Assembly: GCF_009695605.1 (NCBI RefSeq) | Contig: NZ_VUNQ01000001.1 | Span: forward strand, 169,100-233,099 | Direction of reading: 5' to 3' | Length of the DNA: 64,000 bases | Source: Tissierella pigra | GTDB taxonomy: Bacteria > Bacillota > Clostridia > Tissierellales > Tissierellaceae | In this document: piece after piece, positions 44,719 through 55,886 of the stretch | Position numbering within the stretch: the first letter of the stretch is position 1 | Layout: each line of letters begins with the position of its first letter | Translations under genes and position numbers: made by a program | Notes under the pieces: model-generated | Seen by the model: the letters and a program-made list of their open reading frames with translations, nothing else | Database searches by the model: none | What the model was told of the DNA's origin: nothing

Positions 44719-45648
44719 CTAATTTAAAATAATATTTTCCTCTATGGAATTACCCCTTAAATATTCTTCTACTTTAAGTTTTTTCTTTCCTGGAAACTGT
44801 ATTTCTTCCAATATAATAGTTTTATCTTTAGAGTTTACATATATACCTTGTTTATCTACTTTTATTATTTGTCCATTATTTCCTTCTTTAAATTTTTCTA
44901 TTAATGTAGCTTTGTGTATTTTAACAATATCATCTTTATATTGTATATAAGCTGATGGCCATGGCTTTAAACCTCTAATTAAGTTTATTATATTTTCACC
45001 ACTATCATTCCAGTTAATTTTTCCTAAGTTTTTATCTAACATAGCTGCATAAGTTGAAATATTATGGTCTTGGGGTATCTTATTTGCCACTCCATTTTTA
45101 ATATCATCTAATGCTTTTACTATTAATTCTCCTCCTAGTATAGATAACTTGTCATGTACAGTGATGGCATCATCATCTAAGCTTATTGGAATAGAGTCCC
45201 ACATTATCATATCTCCTGAATCTAATCCTTTTGCCATTTCCATAATAGTAACTCCTGTTTCTTTCTCACCATTTATTATAGACCAATTTATGGGAGCCGC
45301 ACCCCTATATTTAGGCAATAAAGATGCGTGTACATTATAACAACCATATTTAGGAATTTGAAGTATATCTTTTTTTAATATTTGACCATAGGCAACTACA
45401 ACAATAAAATCTGGGTTTATGTTTTTAATTTTATTAACTGATTCTATATCATTAATTGAATCAGGCTGAAAAACTTCTATTCCTAATTCCAATGCTTTTT
45501 CCTTAACGGGAGTATATTGAACTTTTTTTCCTCTTCCTTTAGGTCTATCTTTTTGAGTTATAACCAACTCCACAGAATGTCCATTTTTATATAATGATTC
45601 TAATGAAGGTATGGCAAAATCTGGAGTTCCCATAAAAATTATCTTCAT
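44719..45648 (-). CDS. fmt: Methionyl-tRNA formyltransferase
   Basis: 309 residues. MKIIFMGTPDFAIPSLESL start, and the formyl-transfer site in KYRGAAPINWSIINGEKETGVTI. The C-terminal OB-like domain is present. It formylates initiator Met-tRNA. 2 nt after def, whose product removes the formyl group. Confidence 0.97.
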   Translation of the reverse strand: MKIIFMGTPDFAIPSLESLYKNGHSVELVITQKDRPKGRGKKVQYTPVKEKALELGIEVFQPDSINDIESVNKIKNINPDFIVVVAYGQILKKDILQIPKYGCYNVHASLLPKYRGAAPINWSIINGEKETGVTIMEMAKGLDSGDMIMWDSIPISLDDDAITVHDKLSILGGELIVKALDDIKNGVANKIPQDHNISTYAAMLDKNLGKINWNDSGENIINLIRGLKPWPSAYIQYKDDIVKIHKATLIEKFKEGNNGQIIKVDKQGIYVNSKDKTIILEEIQFPGKKKLKVEEYLRGNSIEENIILN

Positions 45649-45650
45649 AA

Positions 45651-46133
45651 TTACACCTCGTTATTTATATCTTCTTCATCTTCTAATTCCACTTCTTCGA
45701 TCATCTTATCTGTATATAAAATTCCGTCAAGATGATCAATTTCATGACAAATTGCTCTTGCTAAAAGATTTTTTCCTTCCAAAGTTTTTTCTTCTCCATC
45801 TATATCTATATATTTTATTTTTACCCACTCTGGCCTACATACTGTACCTGATTTCCCCGGAACTGATAAACATCCTTCTATATCTATGACTTCACCTTCT
45901 ACATCTAATATCTCAGGATTTATTAGCTTAATAGGTCCTTCACCTATATCTATTACTACAGCACGTCTAAGGATACCTACCTGTGGTGCAGCAAGTCCTA
46001 CTCCATCTGCTTCATTCATTGTATCTACCATATCATCTAATAAGATTTTTATTCTATCAGTTATCTCTGTTATTTCCTTTGATTTTTTCCTTAAGATTGG
46101 ATCATCTGATAGTCTTATTTCTCGTAATGCCAT
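45651..46133 (-). CDS. def: Peptide deformylase
   Basis: 160 residues. The three metal motifs are intact: [10 protein letters not shown] (about 44-53), EGCLSVPG with the cysteine ligand, and [10 protein letters not shown]. It removes formyl groups from nascent proteins. It ends in an acidic tail ([10 protein letters not shown]). AGGAGG precedes the ATG. priA-def-fmt order as in Bacillus. Confidence 0.97.
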   Translation of the reverse strand: MALREIRLSDDPILRKKSKEITEITDRIKILLDDMVDTMNEADGVGLAAPQVGILRRAVVIDIGEGPIKLINPEILDVEGEVIDIEGCLSVPGKSGTVCRPEWVKIKYIDIDGEEKTLEGKNLLARAICHEIDHLDGILYTDKMIEEVELEDEEDINNEV

Positions 46134-46144
46134 TTATATTCCTC

Positions 46145-48616
46145 CTATAGTATTGAATTTGGGTCAATATCGATGCTAATTTTCACATCATCTATTTTTA
46201 ATTTATATTGATTTTCTATACACACCCTTTTTAATAAAGATTTTAAAATATTTAAGTTTTCTTCCTTAGATTTAATCAGTATTTGCCATCTATAATTATT
46301 TTTTATTTTTTCTAATGGTGCAGGATATGGTCCAATAATATATTTATCTATATTGTCTTTTTCAATCCAATTTATATCCTTAATAATTAAATTATATACT
46401 TCATTTGCTGCAGTTGCAACTTTGTTATTATTCTCTCCATATATTAGTAAACTAATAAGACTTAGAAAAGGAGGATATAAAAATTCTTTCCTTAAACTTA
46501 TTTCAGTAGTATAAAATCTTTTATAATCATGGGCTTTTGAAAAGTTTATACTATAATGCTCTGGATCATAAGTTTGAAGTATGACTTTTCCACTTTCTTC
46601 TCCTCTTCCTGCTCTTCCTGCTACTTGAGTCACCAGTTGAAATGTCTTTTCTGGGGCTCTAAAGTCTGGTAAATTTAAAGTAACATCTGCTGCTATTATA
46701 CCTACTAAAGTTACATTTTTAAAATCTAAACCTTTTGAAATCATTTGAGTTCCTATTAAAATATCTATATTTCCATCTTTCATGTTTCCTAAGATTTTCT
46801 CATGACTTCCTTTTTTACTTGTAGTATCCATATCCATTCTTTCTATTCTTGCTTGTGGAAAAAATTCTCTGGTAATTTCTTCTACTTTTTCAGTTCCTAT
46901 TCCAAAATATCTAATATACTCACTTTTACATACAGGACAAATATTAGGTGGATTAATAGATAAACCACAATAATGACATCTTAGTTTGTGAATATTTCTA
47001 TGATATGTCATTGATATATCACAATTATTGCATTTAACCACATATCCGCAATTTCTACAGGATATAAAGGTGGAAAATCCTCTTCTATTTAAAAAAAGAA
47101 TAGTCTGTTTTCCTTTTTTTAAGTTTTCATCTATAGCGTTATGTAGTTCTGTACTAAATATAGATTTGTTTCCTTTATTTAACTCATCTCTCATATCTAC
47201 TACAACTACTTCTGGTAGTTTATAATTGTTTACCCTTTCATTTAATTCTAAAAGAGTGAACCTACCATTTAAACTTTCATAATAAGTTTCTAAGGAAGGA
47301 GTTGCTGATCCTAGAACTAAAATACCATTTTCTAATTCAACTCTTTTTTCTGCAACTTCAATAGTATTATACTTAGGACTTTGGGAAGATTTATAAGTTG
47401 CTTCATGCTCTTCATCAATAATTATAATTCCTAGATTTTTAAAAGGAGCAAATACTGCGGACCTAGCACCTACAACTATTTTTACCTTGCCTTCCCTTAT
47501 TTTTCTCCATTCATCAAATCTCTCTCCATAGGATAATCTGCTATGTAATACTGCTACTAAATCACCAAATCTACCTACAAATCTATCAATGGTTTGAGGT
47601 GTAAGAGAAATTTCCGGCACAAGAATAATTGAATCTTTACCTGATTTTAGCATTTCTTCCACTAGCTGCAAATAAATTTCTGTTTTGCCACTTCCAGTTA
47701 CTCCGTGAAGTAAAAATTTATTTCTTTCTGATTGCTTTTCAATAGAATTCATGATTTTATTAAATATATTTTTTTGAGACAATGATAAATCATGTTTTTT
47801 ATAGTATTTAATATCTTTTTTTATAGGTTCTCTATTTATTTCTTTATCATATATTTTAACCAAACCTTTTTTTTCAACTTCTCTTACTGTAGATAAAGTG
47901 GTATTCAGCTTTTTTGAAAGTTCTTTAAATGAAATATCTTGTGTGTCAAAAATATATTCCATTATTTCTCTTTGTTTAGTAGCTCTTGTCCCAATATTAT
48001 TATATATATCCAATAGAGAAAGATTCGTATCCAATATTTGAATCCATTTTTCCGTTCTTTTTTCTACAGTTGTTTTCACATCTATTGTAGTTTCTATAAT
48101 ACCTTTAAATTCTAAATCATTTAATATTTTATTAATATTGTTTATTCTCAAATCTTTTTTACAATACTCTAAAAGAGTCTTTTCCTTATTTCCTAAATAA
48201 GAGATAATTTTAGCTTCTTCTTCATTTACATTATCATGATTCTTTTTATCTACTAATTCAATAAAGGTATTTATTTCTTTAAAATCTCCCGGAGGTAAAA
48301 CTGGTTGAAAGGCATCTAAATAAGATGATAAATAGTATTCCTTCATCCAAATACTTAAATCAATTAATTTCTTTGATATTAAAGGTTTATCATCTAAAAC
48401 ATCTACTACTTTCTTTAATCCATTTTTATAAGGGGTATTGCCTATAATTTTAATTACTATACCCTTTATTAGCTTGTTTCCCCTTCCAAAAGGGATCACA
48501 ACTCTCATACCTTCTTTTACAATATCTTTCAATTCTTCATCAATAATATATGTATATGGTCTGTCTACTTGTGATGACCTATTATTTACTATTATTTGTG
48601 CGTATTTTATATTCAA
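46145..48616 (-). CDS. priA: Primosomal helicase PriA
   Basis: About 823 residues. N-terminal 3'-end-binding domain (SSQVDRPYTYIID), DEAH-type helicase with HGVTGSGKTEIYLQL and IDEEHEATYKSSQ, eight-cysteine zinc region (CRNCGYVVKCNNCD... CHYCG... CPVCKSEY) and VTQVAGRAGRG. It reloads replisomes at repaired forks. TTG at 48614-48616 has AAAGGA nine nt upstream. The ATG three codons earlier touches that site, so I prefer the TTG. Confidence 0.96.
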   Translation of the reverse strand: MNIKYAQIIVNNRSSQVDRPYTYIIDEELKDIVKEGMRVVIPFGRGNKLIKGIVIKIIGNTPYKNGLKKVVDVLDDKPLISKKLIDLSIWMKEYYLSSYLDAFQPVLPPGDFKEINTFIELVDKKNHDNVNEEEAKIISYLGNKEKTLLEYCKKDLRINNINKILNDLEFKGIIETTIDVKTTVEKRTEKWIQILDTNLSLLDIYNNIGTRATKQREIMEYIFDTQDISFKELSKKLNTTLSTVREVEKKGLVKIYDKEINREPIKKDIKYYKKHDLSLSQKNIFNKIMNSIEKQSERNKFLLHGVTGSGKTEIYLQLVEEMLKSGKDSIILVPEISLTPQTIDRFVGRFGDLVAVLHSRLSYGERFDEWRKIREGKVKIVVGARSAVFAPFKNLGIIIIDEEHEATYKSSQSPKYNTIEVAEKRVELENGILVLGSATPSLETYYESLNGRFTLLELNERVNNYKLPEVVVVDMRDELNKGNKSIFSTELHNAIDENLKKGKQTILFLNRRGFSTFISCRNCGYVVKCNNCDISMTYHRNIHKLRCHYCGLSINPPNICPVCKSEYIRYFGIGTEKVEEITREFFPQARIERMDMDTTSKKGSHEKILGNMKDGNIDILIGTQMISKGLDFKNVTLVGIIAADVTLNLPDFRAPEKTFQLVTQVAGRAGRGEESGKVILQTYDPEHYSINFSKAHDYKRFYTTEISLRKEFLYPPFLSLISLLIYGENNNKVATAANEVYNLIIKDINWIEKDNIDKYIIGPYPAPLEKIKNNYRWQILIKSKEENLNILKSLLKRVCIENQYKLKIDDVKISIDIDPNSIL

Positions 48617-48645
48617 ACTTATCATTCCTTTTATAGATGAAAATC

Positions 48646-48673
48646 AAAAGCTAGATTATATTATCTAGCTTTT
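48646..48673 (-). terminator. Intrinsic terminator of coaBC
   Basis: 11-bp stem AAAAGCTAGAT/ATCTAGCTTTT with a 6-nt loop, followed by GATTTTC on the minus strand. The coaBC stop is inside the stem. Confidence 0.7.
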
Positions 48674-49870
48674 ATATTCTAATATAGATTTTACCTTATC
48701 TAATATAAGTTTTGCAACTTGTCTTTTATCCATTATAGGGTAATCTGTTTTTATACCTTCCTTATCTATTATAGATACAATATTAGTATCTACATTAAAT
48801 CCTGCACCTTCTTTTGTCACATCATTAGCAACTATAAAATCCAAGTTCTTTTTCTTTATTTTTTCTACTGCATGTTCATATATATTATTGGTTTCAGCTG
48901 CAAATCCAACTATAATTTGATCTTCCTTTTTATTGCCAAAGTGAGCTACTATATCTGGATTTTTTATATATTTTATAATCAACTCATTATCATTGTCTTT
49001 TTTCTTTATTTTTTCTTCACTGACTGTCTCTGGCCTATAATCTGCTGGTGCAGCAGCTTTAATCAACACATTACAGGTATCAAAACGAGCATCAATAGCA
49101 TTTAACATATCTTCAGTGGTTTTTATATTAATAAGATTTACTCCTTTAGGTGGTACAAGAGATGTAGGACCACTGACTAGTATTACTTCAGCACCTCTTT
49201 CAACAGCCTCTTTTGCTATATTATATCCCATTTTACCACTGGAATGATTAGTCATATATCTAACTGGGTCTAAAGGTTCTATAGTAGGACCAGCAGTTAT
49301 TACTATTTTCTTTCCTACTAAATCCTTTTCTATAAAACTATTCAATACATACTCTATAATATCAGATGGTTCTGGCATTTTTCCTTCTCCATAATCTCCG
49401 CAAGCAAGTAATCCTGTTCCTGGACTAATAAACTCATATCCTAAGTTTTTTAATTTATCTATATTAGACTTTACTATGGGGTTACGATACATAAAGGTAT
49501 TCATTGCAGGGGCAAATATTACCTTAGCTGTTGATGCCATCACAACTGTAGTCAATAAATTGTCTGCTATTCCATTGGCTATTTTACCTATGGTATTTGC
49601 AGTAGCAGGAGCAATTAAAATAATATCTGCTTTTTGTGCCAAGGATATATGTTCTACATCATAACTTGTAATTTCATTAAACATCTTTCTATGAACCACA
49701 TTTTTTGACATAGTTTGAAAAGTTAGAGGTGTAACAAATTCTTCTGCTCCTTCTGTCATGATTACATCTACATTGGCATTAAGCTTTTTTAATCTACTAA
49801 CAACTTCACAAGCTTTATATACTGCAATTCCACCTGTAACACCTAAAACAATATTTTTACCTTTAAGCAT
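48665..49870 (-). CDS. coaBC: Bifunctional phosphopantothenoylcysteine decarboxylase/synthetase
   Basis: 401 residues. The flavin-dependent CoaC half (about 1-185) shows GVTGGIAVYKACEV, APAMNTFMYRNP and the CGDYGEGKMPEP substrate flap. The CoaB half shows ITAGPTIEPLDPVRYMTNHSSGKMG. It makes phosphopantetheine for CoA. Adjacent to rpoZ and priA, the standard Firmicute order. Confidence 0.97.
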   Translation of the reverse strand: MLKGKNIVLGVTGGIAVYKACEVVSRLKKLNANVDVIMTEGAEEFVTPLTFQTMSKNVVHRKMFNEITSYDVEHISLAQKADIILIAPATANTIGKIANGIADNLLTTVVMASTAKVIFAPAMNTFMYRNPIVKSNIDKLKNLGYEFISPGTGLLACGDYGEGKMPEPSDIIEYVLNSFIEKDLVGKKIVITAGPTIEPLDPVRYMTNHSSGKMGYNIAKEAVERGAEVILVSGPTSLVPPKGVNLINIKTTEDMLNAIDARFDTCNVLIKAAAPADYRPETVSEEKIKKKDNDNELIIKYIKNPDIVAHFGNKKEDQIIVGFAAETNNIYEHAVEKIKKKNLDFIVANDVTKEGAGFNVDTNIVSIIDKEGIKTDYPIMDKRQVAKLILDKVKSILEYKS

Positions 49871-49880
49871 AATATGCCTC

Positions 49881-50090
49881 CTATTTTATACTACTAATGG
49901 CTGGTCTGGTATAGGTTATCTTTCCTTCTATAACTTCACCTAGGGCTATACTAACAGGTTTTTTAGATGTTCCTTCAATTAATGGTTCAGCACCATCAAT
50001 AATTTGTCTTGCTCTTTTAGCAGTTAGTATAACTAAAGTATATCTACTATCTCCTCTTTCTGCCAATTCATTAAAAGATGGGTTTAACAT
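49881..50090 (-). CDS. rpoZ: RNA polymerase omega subunit
   Basis: 69 residues with the omega core SRYTLVILTAKRARQI and KPVSIALGEVIEGKI. It stabilises beta' folding. One base separates it from gmk, whose ribosome site and stop lie beside its start. Confidence 0.95.
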   Translation of the reverse strand: MLNPSFNELAERGDSRYTLVILTAKRARQIIDGAEPLIEGTSKKPVSIALGEVIEGKITYTRPAISSIK

Positions 50091-50091
50091 T

Positions 50092-50706
50092 TTATTTACC
50101 TCCCTTTGAAATAACTTTTTCTTTAATATCTGAATGTCTCTTTACCCTTAATCTTTCAGCTCTTATTATTGATTCTATGTCAGATACTGCATCTTCTATT
50201 TTTTCATTTACTACAAAGTAATCATATTCTCCTACGAAATCTAATTCTTTAAAGGCATTTTCAAATCTTCTGTTTATATCTTCTGTAGTTTCTGTCCCTC
50301 TTTTAACTATTCTATTTTTTAATTCTTCCATAGTCGGAGGTAATAAAAATACAAAAACTGCTTCAGAATAATTTTTCTTGATTTGTAATGCACCTTGCAC
50401 ATCGATTTCCAATAAAACTATTTCACCTTTTTTTACTTCATCCATAACAAACTCTTTAGGTGTTCCATAATAATTGGTATGAACATAAGCATATTCTAAA
50501 AATTCATCCTTAGATATTTTTTCTTTAAATTCTTCATCTTCTATAAAGAAATAGTTTATCCCATTTGCCTCTCCAGTTCTAGGTTTTCTTGTAGTTGCTG
50601 AAATAGAATATATAATGTCATTGTTTCTTTCTAAAAGTGATTTACATACTGTTCCTTTTCCAGTTCCAGCAGGACCTGAAATAATTAATAAAAAACCTTT
50701 TGCCAT
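50092..50706 (-). CDS. gmk: Guanylate kinase
   Basis: 204 residues. P-loop ISGPAGTGKGTVCKSLL, GMP site TTRKPRTGEANGINYFF and LLEIDVQGALQIK. It makes GDP from GMP and so influences the GTP pool sensed by CodY. Between remA and rpoZ as usual. Confidence 0.98.
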   Translation of the reverse strand: MAKGFLLIISGPAGTGKGTVCKSLLERNNDIIYSISATTRKPRTGEANGINYFFIEDEEFKEKISKDEFLEYAYVHTNYYGTPKEFVMDEVKKGEIVLLEIDVQGALQIKKNYSEAVFVFLLPPTMEELKNRIVKRGTETTEDINRRFENAFKELDFVGEYDYFVVNEKIEDAVSDIESIIRAERLRVKRHSDIKEKVISKGGK

Positions 50707-50726
50707 TTCTTCACCATCTCTCCATA

Positions 50727-50984
50727 TTAATCTATATTTTCTCCTTTATCGTGGAATCTATTTGCCACGGTTTCTGGTTGAACTGGAGTCAGTATTACAT
50801 GTTGACTATCTGTAATTATAACTGCTCTAGTTCTCCTACCATAAGTAGCATCTATTAGTAATCCTTTCTCCCTTGCTTCTTGAATAAGTCTTTTAATAGG
50901 TGCTGATTCTGAACTTACTACAGAAATTATTCTATTGGCTGAAACAATATTTCCAAAACCAATGTTAATTAGTTTTATTGACAT
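50727..50984 (-). CDS. remA: Extracellular-matrix regulator RemA (YlzA, DUF370)
   Basis: 85 residues, starting [23 protein letters not shown], near-identical in pattern to RemA, a ring-forming DNA-binding regulator of biofilm and osmoprotection genes in Bacillus. AAGGAGG precedes the ATG. The yicC-remA-gmk order is conserved. Confidence 0.95.
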   Translation of the reverse strand: MSIKLINIGFGNIVSANRIISVVSSESAPIKRLIQEAREKGLLIDATYGRRTRAVIITDSQHVILTPVQPETVANRFHDKGENID

Positions 50985-50999
50985 AATTTTCCTCCTTAA

Positions 51000-51881
51000 C
51001 TATTCAACATTTTGGACTTGTTCTCTTATTTTCTCCAACTCTGCCTTTGCTTCTACTACTCTTTGAGAAATTAATACATCATTTGCCTTTGAACCAATTG
51101 TATTTATTTCTCTATTCATTTCTTGAATTAAGAAATCTAACTTTTTACCTATGGAACTACTTTCATTTAATATAGAAACAAATTGTTTTATATGAGATTT
51201 AAGTCTAACAATTTCTTCATTGATATTACATTTATCTGCAAACATAACTACCTCTGAAGTAATCCTATCCTCATCTATACTTATATCTTTATCTAATAAT
51301 TCTCTAATTCTCTCTCTTAATTTATCTTTATATTCTAATACTACTAATGGAGACCTTTCTTCAATATCTAATACTAGATTTTGAATGGCAAGAAGTTTTA
51401 ATGATATATCTTCCTTTAGTTCTTCTCCTTCTGCGGACTTCATGCTCATAATATCATTAAGTGCTATATTTAAAGCTTCTTTTAAGGAAAACCATATCGT
51501 ATCTTCATCTAGTTCTTTTCTCTCAGTTTTAATTATATCGGATAATCCCAGCAAGTTATATAATCTAACATTTTCAGTTAAATTTAATTCTGTTGATAAT
51601 TCCTCTAAAGCAGATTTATAAGTTCTTGCCAAAGGAACATCTACTTTGATTTCTATTGCAGATTCATTTATATACTCTAAGTTAATATATACATCTATTT
51701 TTCCCCTATGAATTTCTGACTTTATGATTTTCTTTATTTTTTCTTCAAGATAGGAAATATGTCTTGGCATTTTTATTATAATATCATTATATCTATGATT
51801 AACAGCTTTTATTTCTACTTTTAGGTTATACAGCTCATTATTAAATTCTCCCCTACCAAAACCAGTCATACTCTTAACCAT
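51000..51881 (-). CDS. yicC: YicC family endoribonuclease-like protein
   Basis: 293 residues. VKSMTGFGRGEF start and EIKAVNHRYNDI, with the C-terminal DUF1732 (NREINTIGSKANDVLISQRVVEAKAELEKIREQVQNVE). E. coli YicC has RNase activity that controls small RNAs. The Firmicute role is unproven. The ATG at 51879-51881 has GAGAGGTG upstream. Confidence 0.94.
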   Translation of the reverse strand: MVKSMTGFGRGEFNNELYNLKVEIKAVNHRYNDIIIKMPRHISYLEEKIKKIIKSEIHRGKIDVYINLEYINESAIEIKVDVPLARTYKSALEELSTELNLTENVRLYNLLGLSDIIKTERKELDEDTIWFSLKEALNIALNDIMSMKSAEGEELKEDISLKLLAIQNLVLDIEERSPLVVLEYKDKLRERIRELLDKDISIDEDRITSEVVMFADKCNINEEIVRLKSHIKQFVSILNESSSIGKKLDFLIQEMNREINTIGSKANDVLISQRVVEAKAELEKIREQVQNVE

Positions 51882-51924
51882 AATTGACACCTCTCTTTCA
51901 TTTTGTCCTTTCTACTTGAAAAAT

Positions 51925-51953
51925 ATTATATAGCTTATATTAATGTAAATCTA
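51925..51953 (-). promoter_or_regulatory. Possible promoter of the yicC-remA-gmk unit
   Basis: Minus-strand TATAAT (51925-51930) with a poor TAGATT (51948-51953) at 17 nt. The -10 is perfect, the -35 weak. Confidence 0.4.
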
Positions 51954-51998
51954 CTATATGTTACAAATTATTAATATTTTATTTAAATTTCCTTTTAG

Positions 51999-52027
51999 TT
52001 TATTATTTTCAAATATAGTGGTATACT
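51999..52027 (+). promoter_or_regulatory. Promoter of rqcH, extended -10 type
   Basis: TGGTATACT (-10 at 52022-52027 with TG extension) and TTTATT at 17 nt. Divergent from yicC. The leader would be about 25 nt. Confidence 0.6.
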
Positions 52028-52059
52028 TTTAATAGTTATATTTTATTGGAGGAATTTAT

Positions 52060-53816
52060 ATGTCATTTGATGGTATAGTAACAAAATCAGTTGTCGAAGA
52101 GTTGAAAGAAAAATTAATTGGTGGCAGAGTAGATAAAATTTATCAACAAGAAAATGATGAAATCTTAATTCATCTTCATAGTAAGGGCACTAACTATAAA
52201 TTAATCCTATCTGCCAGCAGCAATAATCCAAGAGCATATCTAACTAATCATTCTAAAACTAATCCTTCTTCTCCACCAGTTTTTTGTATGCTTCTTAGAA
52301 AACATCTTATTGGAGGAATTATCTTAAATGTTGAGCAGTTTAGTTTTGATAGAGTTATTTTTATAGATATATCTGCCATAGATGAATTAGGTCAGCCTAC
52401 TGAAAAAAGGCTGATAGTTGAAATAATGGGAAAGCACAGTAATATTATATTAATAGATAAATCTTCATCTAAAATAATAGATTCTGTTAAAAGAGTCTAT
52501 GAAGATATGAGTAGAGTAAGGCAAATCCTTCCTGGTATAATCTACGAATATCCCCCAGTTCAAAATAAAGTTAACCCATTGATTGGTACACAGGAAACAT
52601 TTTTTAATCTCATGGAGTCATCGGATAAAAATTTACCATGTTTTAAATTTCTGTATCTAAACTATTTAGGACTAAGTCCTTTAATTAGTAGAGAAATTTG
52701 TTTTGATGCTGTATTGGACATAGATAGAACTGTTGGCAGCTTATACGAAGAAGATAAAAATGCTTTATATAATTCATTTAACAAATTAGTTATGAAAATA
52801 AAAAACAATGAATTTACTCCTATTTCGATTTTATCTAACAATGGTACAGAAATTATTGCCTTTCATGCTTTGGAACTAAATCAATTTGGAAAGGAAAACA
52901 GAGTCTATACAGATTCTGTGTCTAAACTATTAGATAACTTTTATCATAGAAAAGATATTCTAGATAGAATAGGGCAAAAATCACAATCCATAAGAAAATC
53001 TATACAAGTAAAATTAGATAGGGCTTTAAACAAACTTGGAAAACAAAAAGAAGAATTACTGGAAAGTCAAGATAGAGAAAAATATAAAGTATATGGAGAC
53101 TTAATATCTGCAAATCTTCATAATATTCCTAGGGGAGTAAATAATGTGGAATTGGATAACTTTTATGATGAGAATATGAATAAATTAAATATTCCTATAG
53201 ATATTAAACTATCTCCAGTAGCCAATGCTCAAAAATACTATAAAAAATATTCAAAACTTAAAAATGCTCATTTATTATTAGAAGAACAAATACCTGAAAC
53301 TGAGAATGAAATAAGATATTTAGAAAATGTTCTTATGAGTATTGAAAATTCAACAGAAGTTCAAGAACTAGATGAAATCAAAGAAGAATTAATTAGTGAA
53401 GGCTATATTAAAGGGTCATTAAAGAAGAAAAAGAAAAAAGATGAACTCCTATCTAAGCCACTTCATTATATTTCTCAAGATGGTTTTAATATTTATGTTG
53501 GAAAAAATAATAAGCAAAATGATTATCTTACTTTACGTTTATCTAATAGGGATGATATATGGCTTCATGTACAAAAAATGCCAGGTAGTCATGTCATCAT
53601 AGAGAAAAGTGGACAGGATATTCCAGAAACAACACTTGAAGAAGCTGGAATACTAGCTGCATATTTTAGTAAAGGAAAGAATTCTAATCATGTTCCAGTG
53701 GATTATACTGAAAGAAAAAATGTAAAAAAGCCTAAAAACGCTAAGGCTGGAATGGTAATTTATGAAAACTTTAAAACTTTAATTATCAATCCTTCTAAAA
53801 ACTTGGTAGACAACAT

Positions 53817-53835
<19 letters not shown>
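52060..53835 (+). CDS. rqcH: Ribosome quality control protein RqcH (NFACT family)
   Basis: 591 residues. NFACT-N domain at the start (MSFDGIVTKSVVEELKEKLIGGRVDKIYQ), a central HhH-like and coiled-coil part (about 290-460) and a C-terminal NFACT-R domain (DDIWLHVQKMPGSHVII). It adds C-terminal alanine tails to peptides stuck on split 50S subunits. Older annotation calls it fibronectin-binding protein. GGAGG lies 7 nt before the ATG. Single-gene unit ended by a bidirectional terminator. Confidence 0.95.
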
Positions 53836-54381
<546 letters not shown>

Positions 54382-54388
54382 TTAATCC

Positions 54389-55306
54389 CTACTTCCTTTT
54401 ATTATCTAAACCATTTAAAATTTCCTTAAAATATTCTGGTAAATCTGTTTGAAATTCTATATATTCTTCTGTACTAGGATGAATCAACCCTAATTTATAG
54501 GCATGTAACATTTGCCTTTGTAATCCAAATTCATTTTTCCCCTTAGAATATACTGGATCACCAACAACTGGATGGTTGATATAAGCCATATGTACTCTTA
54601 TTTGATGGGTTCTTCCTGTTTCTAAGTTTACTTCTAAAAGTGTATAGTTATTATACCTATCCAAAACTTTATAATGAGTTATAGCTTCTTTACTATTCTT
54701 TTGTGTAACAGTCATTTTCTTTCTATCATTTGTATGTCTTCCTATGGGAGCGTTTATAGTACCTTCATCATTTAACCATGTACCATGAACTAAAGTAATA
54801 TACGTTCTTTTTACATTTCTTTTTTTCAGTTCTTCTGACAAGATCCTATGTGCCTTATCATTTTTAGCTATAATCAATATTCCAGACGTATCTTTATCTA
54901 GTCTATGTACTATACCAGGTCTAATAATGCCATTTATGGAAGACAGATTGCCAATGTGATATAACAATGCGTTTACTAAAGTTCCTGTGTAATTTCCCGG
55001 TGCAGGATGAACTACCATATCCTGTGGTTTATTGACAATAACAATATCTTCATCTTCATAAACTATATCTATAGGTATATCTTCTGCAATTATCTCCAAC
55101 TTTTTAGGTTTAGGAAGGTTTACTTTTATATAATCTCCTTCTTTAACTAAATAACTAGATTTCATATATTTATCATTAACAGAAACTAATTTTTCTTTAA
55201 TCAATTTCTGTATATAAGATCTAGAAACTTCATTTAATTCTTCAGCAAGATAGGAATCAAGTCTCTCTTCATCTTCTTCATTAACATAGATTTCAACTGT
55301 ATTCAT
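54389..55306 (-). CDS. RluD-family pseudouridine synthase (YlyB-like)
   Basis: 305 residues. An S4 RNA-binding domain (EERLDSYLAEELNEVSRSYIQKLIKE) precedes the RluA/RluD catalytic domain with the catalytic Asp in VHRLDKDTSGILIIAKN. The target uridine in rRNA cannot be told from sequence. It lies between lspA and pyrR as ylyB does in Bacillus. Confidence 0.93.
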   Translation of the reverse strand: MNTVEIYVNEEDEERLDSYLAEELNEVSRSYIQKLIKEKLVSVNDKYMKSSYLVKEGDYIKVNLPKPKKLEIIAEDIPIDIVYEDEDIVIVNKPQDMVVHPAPGNYTGTLVNALLYHIGNLSSINGIIRPGIVHRLDKDTSGILIIAKNDKAHRILSEELKKRNVKRTYITLVHGTWLNDEGTINAPIGRHTNDRKKMTVTQKNSKEAITHYKVLDRYNNYTLLEVNLETGRTHQIRVHMAYINHPVVGDPVYSKGKNEFGLQRQMLHAYKLGLIHPSTEEYIEFQTDLPEYFKEILNGLDNKRK

Positions 55307-55315
55307 TTTATTCTC

Positions 55316-55771
55316 CTATACTTCGTATTTATCCAATGAAACTAAGATTAAAATAATAATAGTTCCCATAACTATAAAAATATCTGCTATATTAAAAACA
55401 GGAAATTCATATCTATTAAATAATCTAAAACTTAAAAAATCTACAACATATCCAAATCTAACTCTATCTATAAAATTACCAATAGTACCTCCTAAAAACA
55501 TTCCCAATCCTATTCTCGTAAAGAGATTGATTTTATGATAGTTTCTTACAAGAAAGACAGAAATAGAACCTATTACTATAAGTGTTATAATGACAAAAAA
55601 TATCTTTTTATTTTGTAAAATTCCAAAGGCTGCGCCATAATTTTCAACATAACTTAGCCTAAAAAAATTAGGTATTATAACGTGTGAGTAGGTGTCTTTT
55701 AAGTATTTAATTGCTGCATATTTACTTATTTGGTCAAGTAAAACAATAATAATGGAAAATATAAATATCAA
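55316..55771 (-). CDS. lspA: Lipoprotein signal peptidase LspA
   Basis: 151 residues, four membrane segments. Active-site motifs NYGAAFGIL, GNFIDRVRFGYVVDFLSF and VFNIADIFIVMG supply the two catalytic aspartates. It cleaves lipoprotein signals. TTG start behind AGGAGTG. First gene of its operon. Confidence 0.96.
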   Translation of the reverse strand: MIFIFSIIIVLLDQISKYAAIKYLKDTYSHVIIPNFFRLSYVENYGAAFGILQNKKIFFVIITLIVIGSISVFLVRNYHKINLFTRIGLGMFLGGTIGNFIDRVRFGYVVDFLSFRLFNRYEFPVFNIADIFIVMGTIIILILVSLDKYEV

Positions 55772-55806
55772 AACTTATCACTCCTAATCTTTTAGATATA
55801 CATTCT

Positions 55807-55835
55807 ATTTTATATTATTAGAATATTAATATCAA
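55807..55835 (-). promoter_or_regulatory. Promoter of lspA-rluD-pyrR
   Basis: Minus-strand TTGATA (55830-55835), 17 nt, TAAAAT (55807-55812), placed just after the upstream terminator. Confidence 0.65.
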
Positions 55836-55849
55836 TAGTTTCAATAATT

Positions 55850-55886
55850 TAAAAAATTCTCTGGAAGTATATACCAGAGAATTTTT
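55850..55886 (-). terminator. Intrinsic terminator of the DksA/TraR-type gene
   Basis: 13-bp stem AAAAATTCTCTGG/CCAGAGAATTTTT with a 9-nt loop, followed by further T residues on the minus strand. The stop codon lies at its start. Confidence 0.88.
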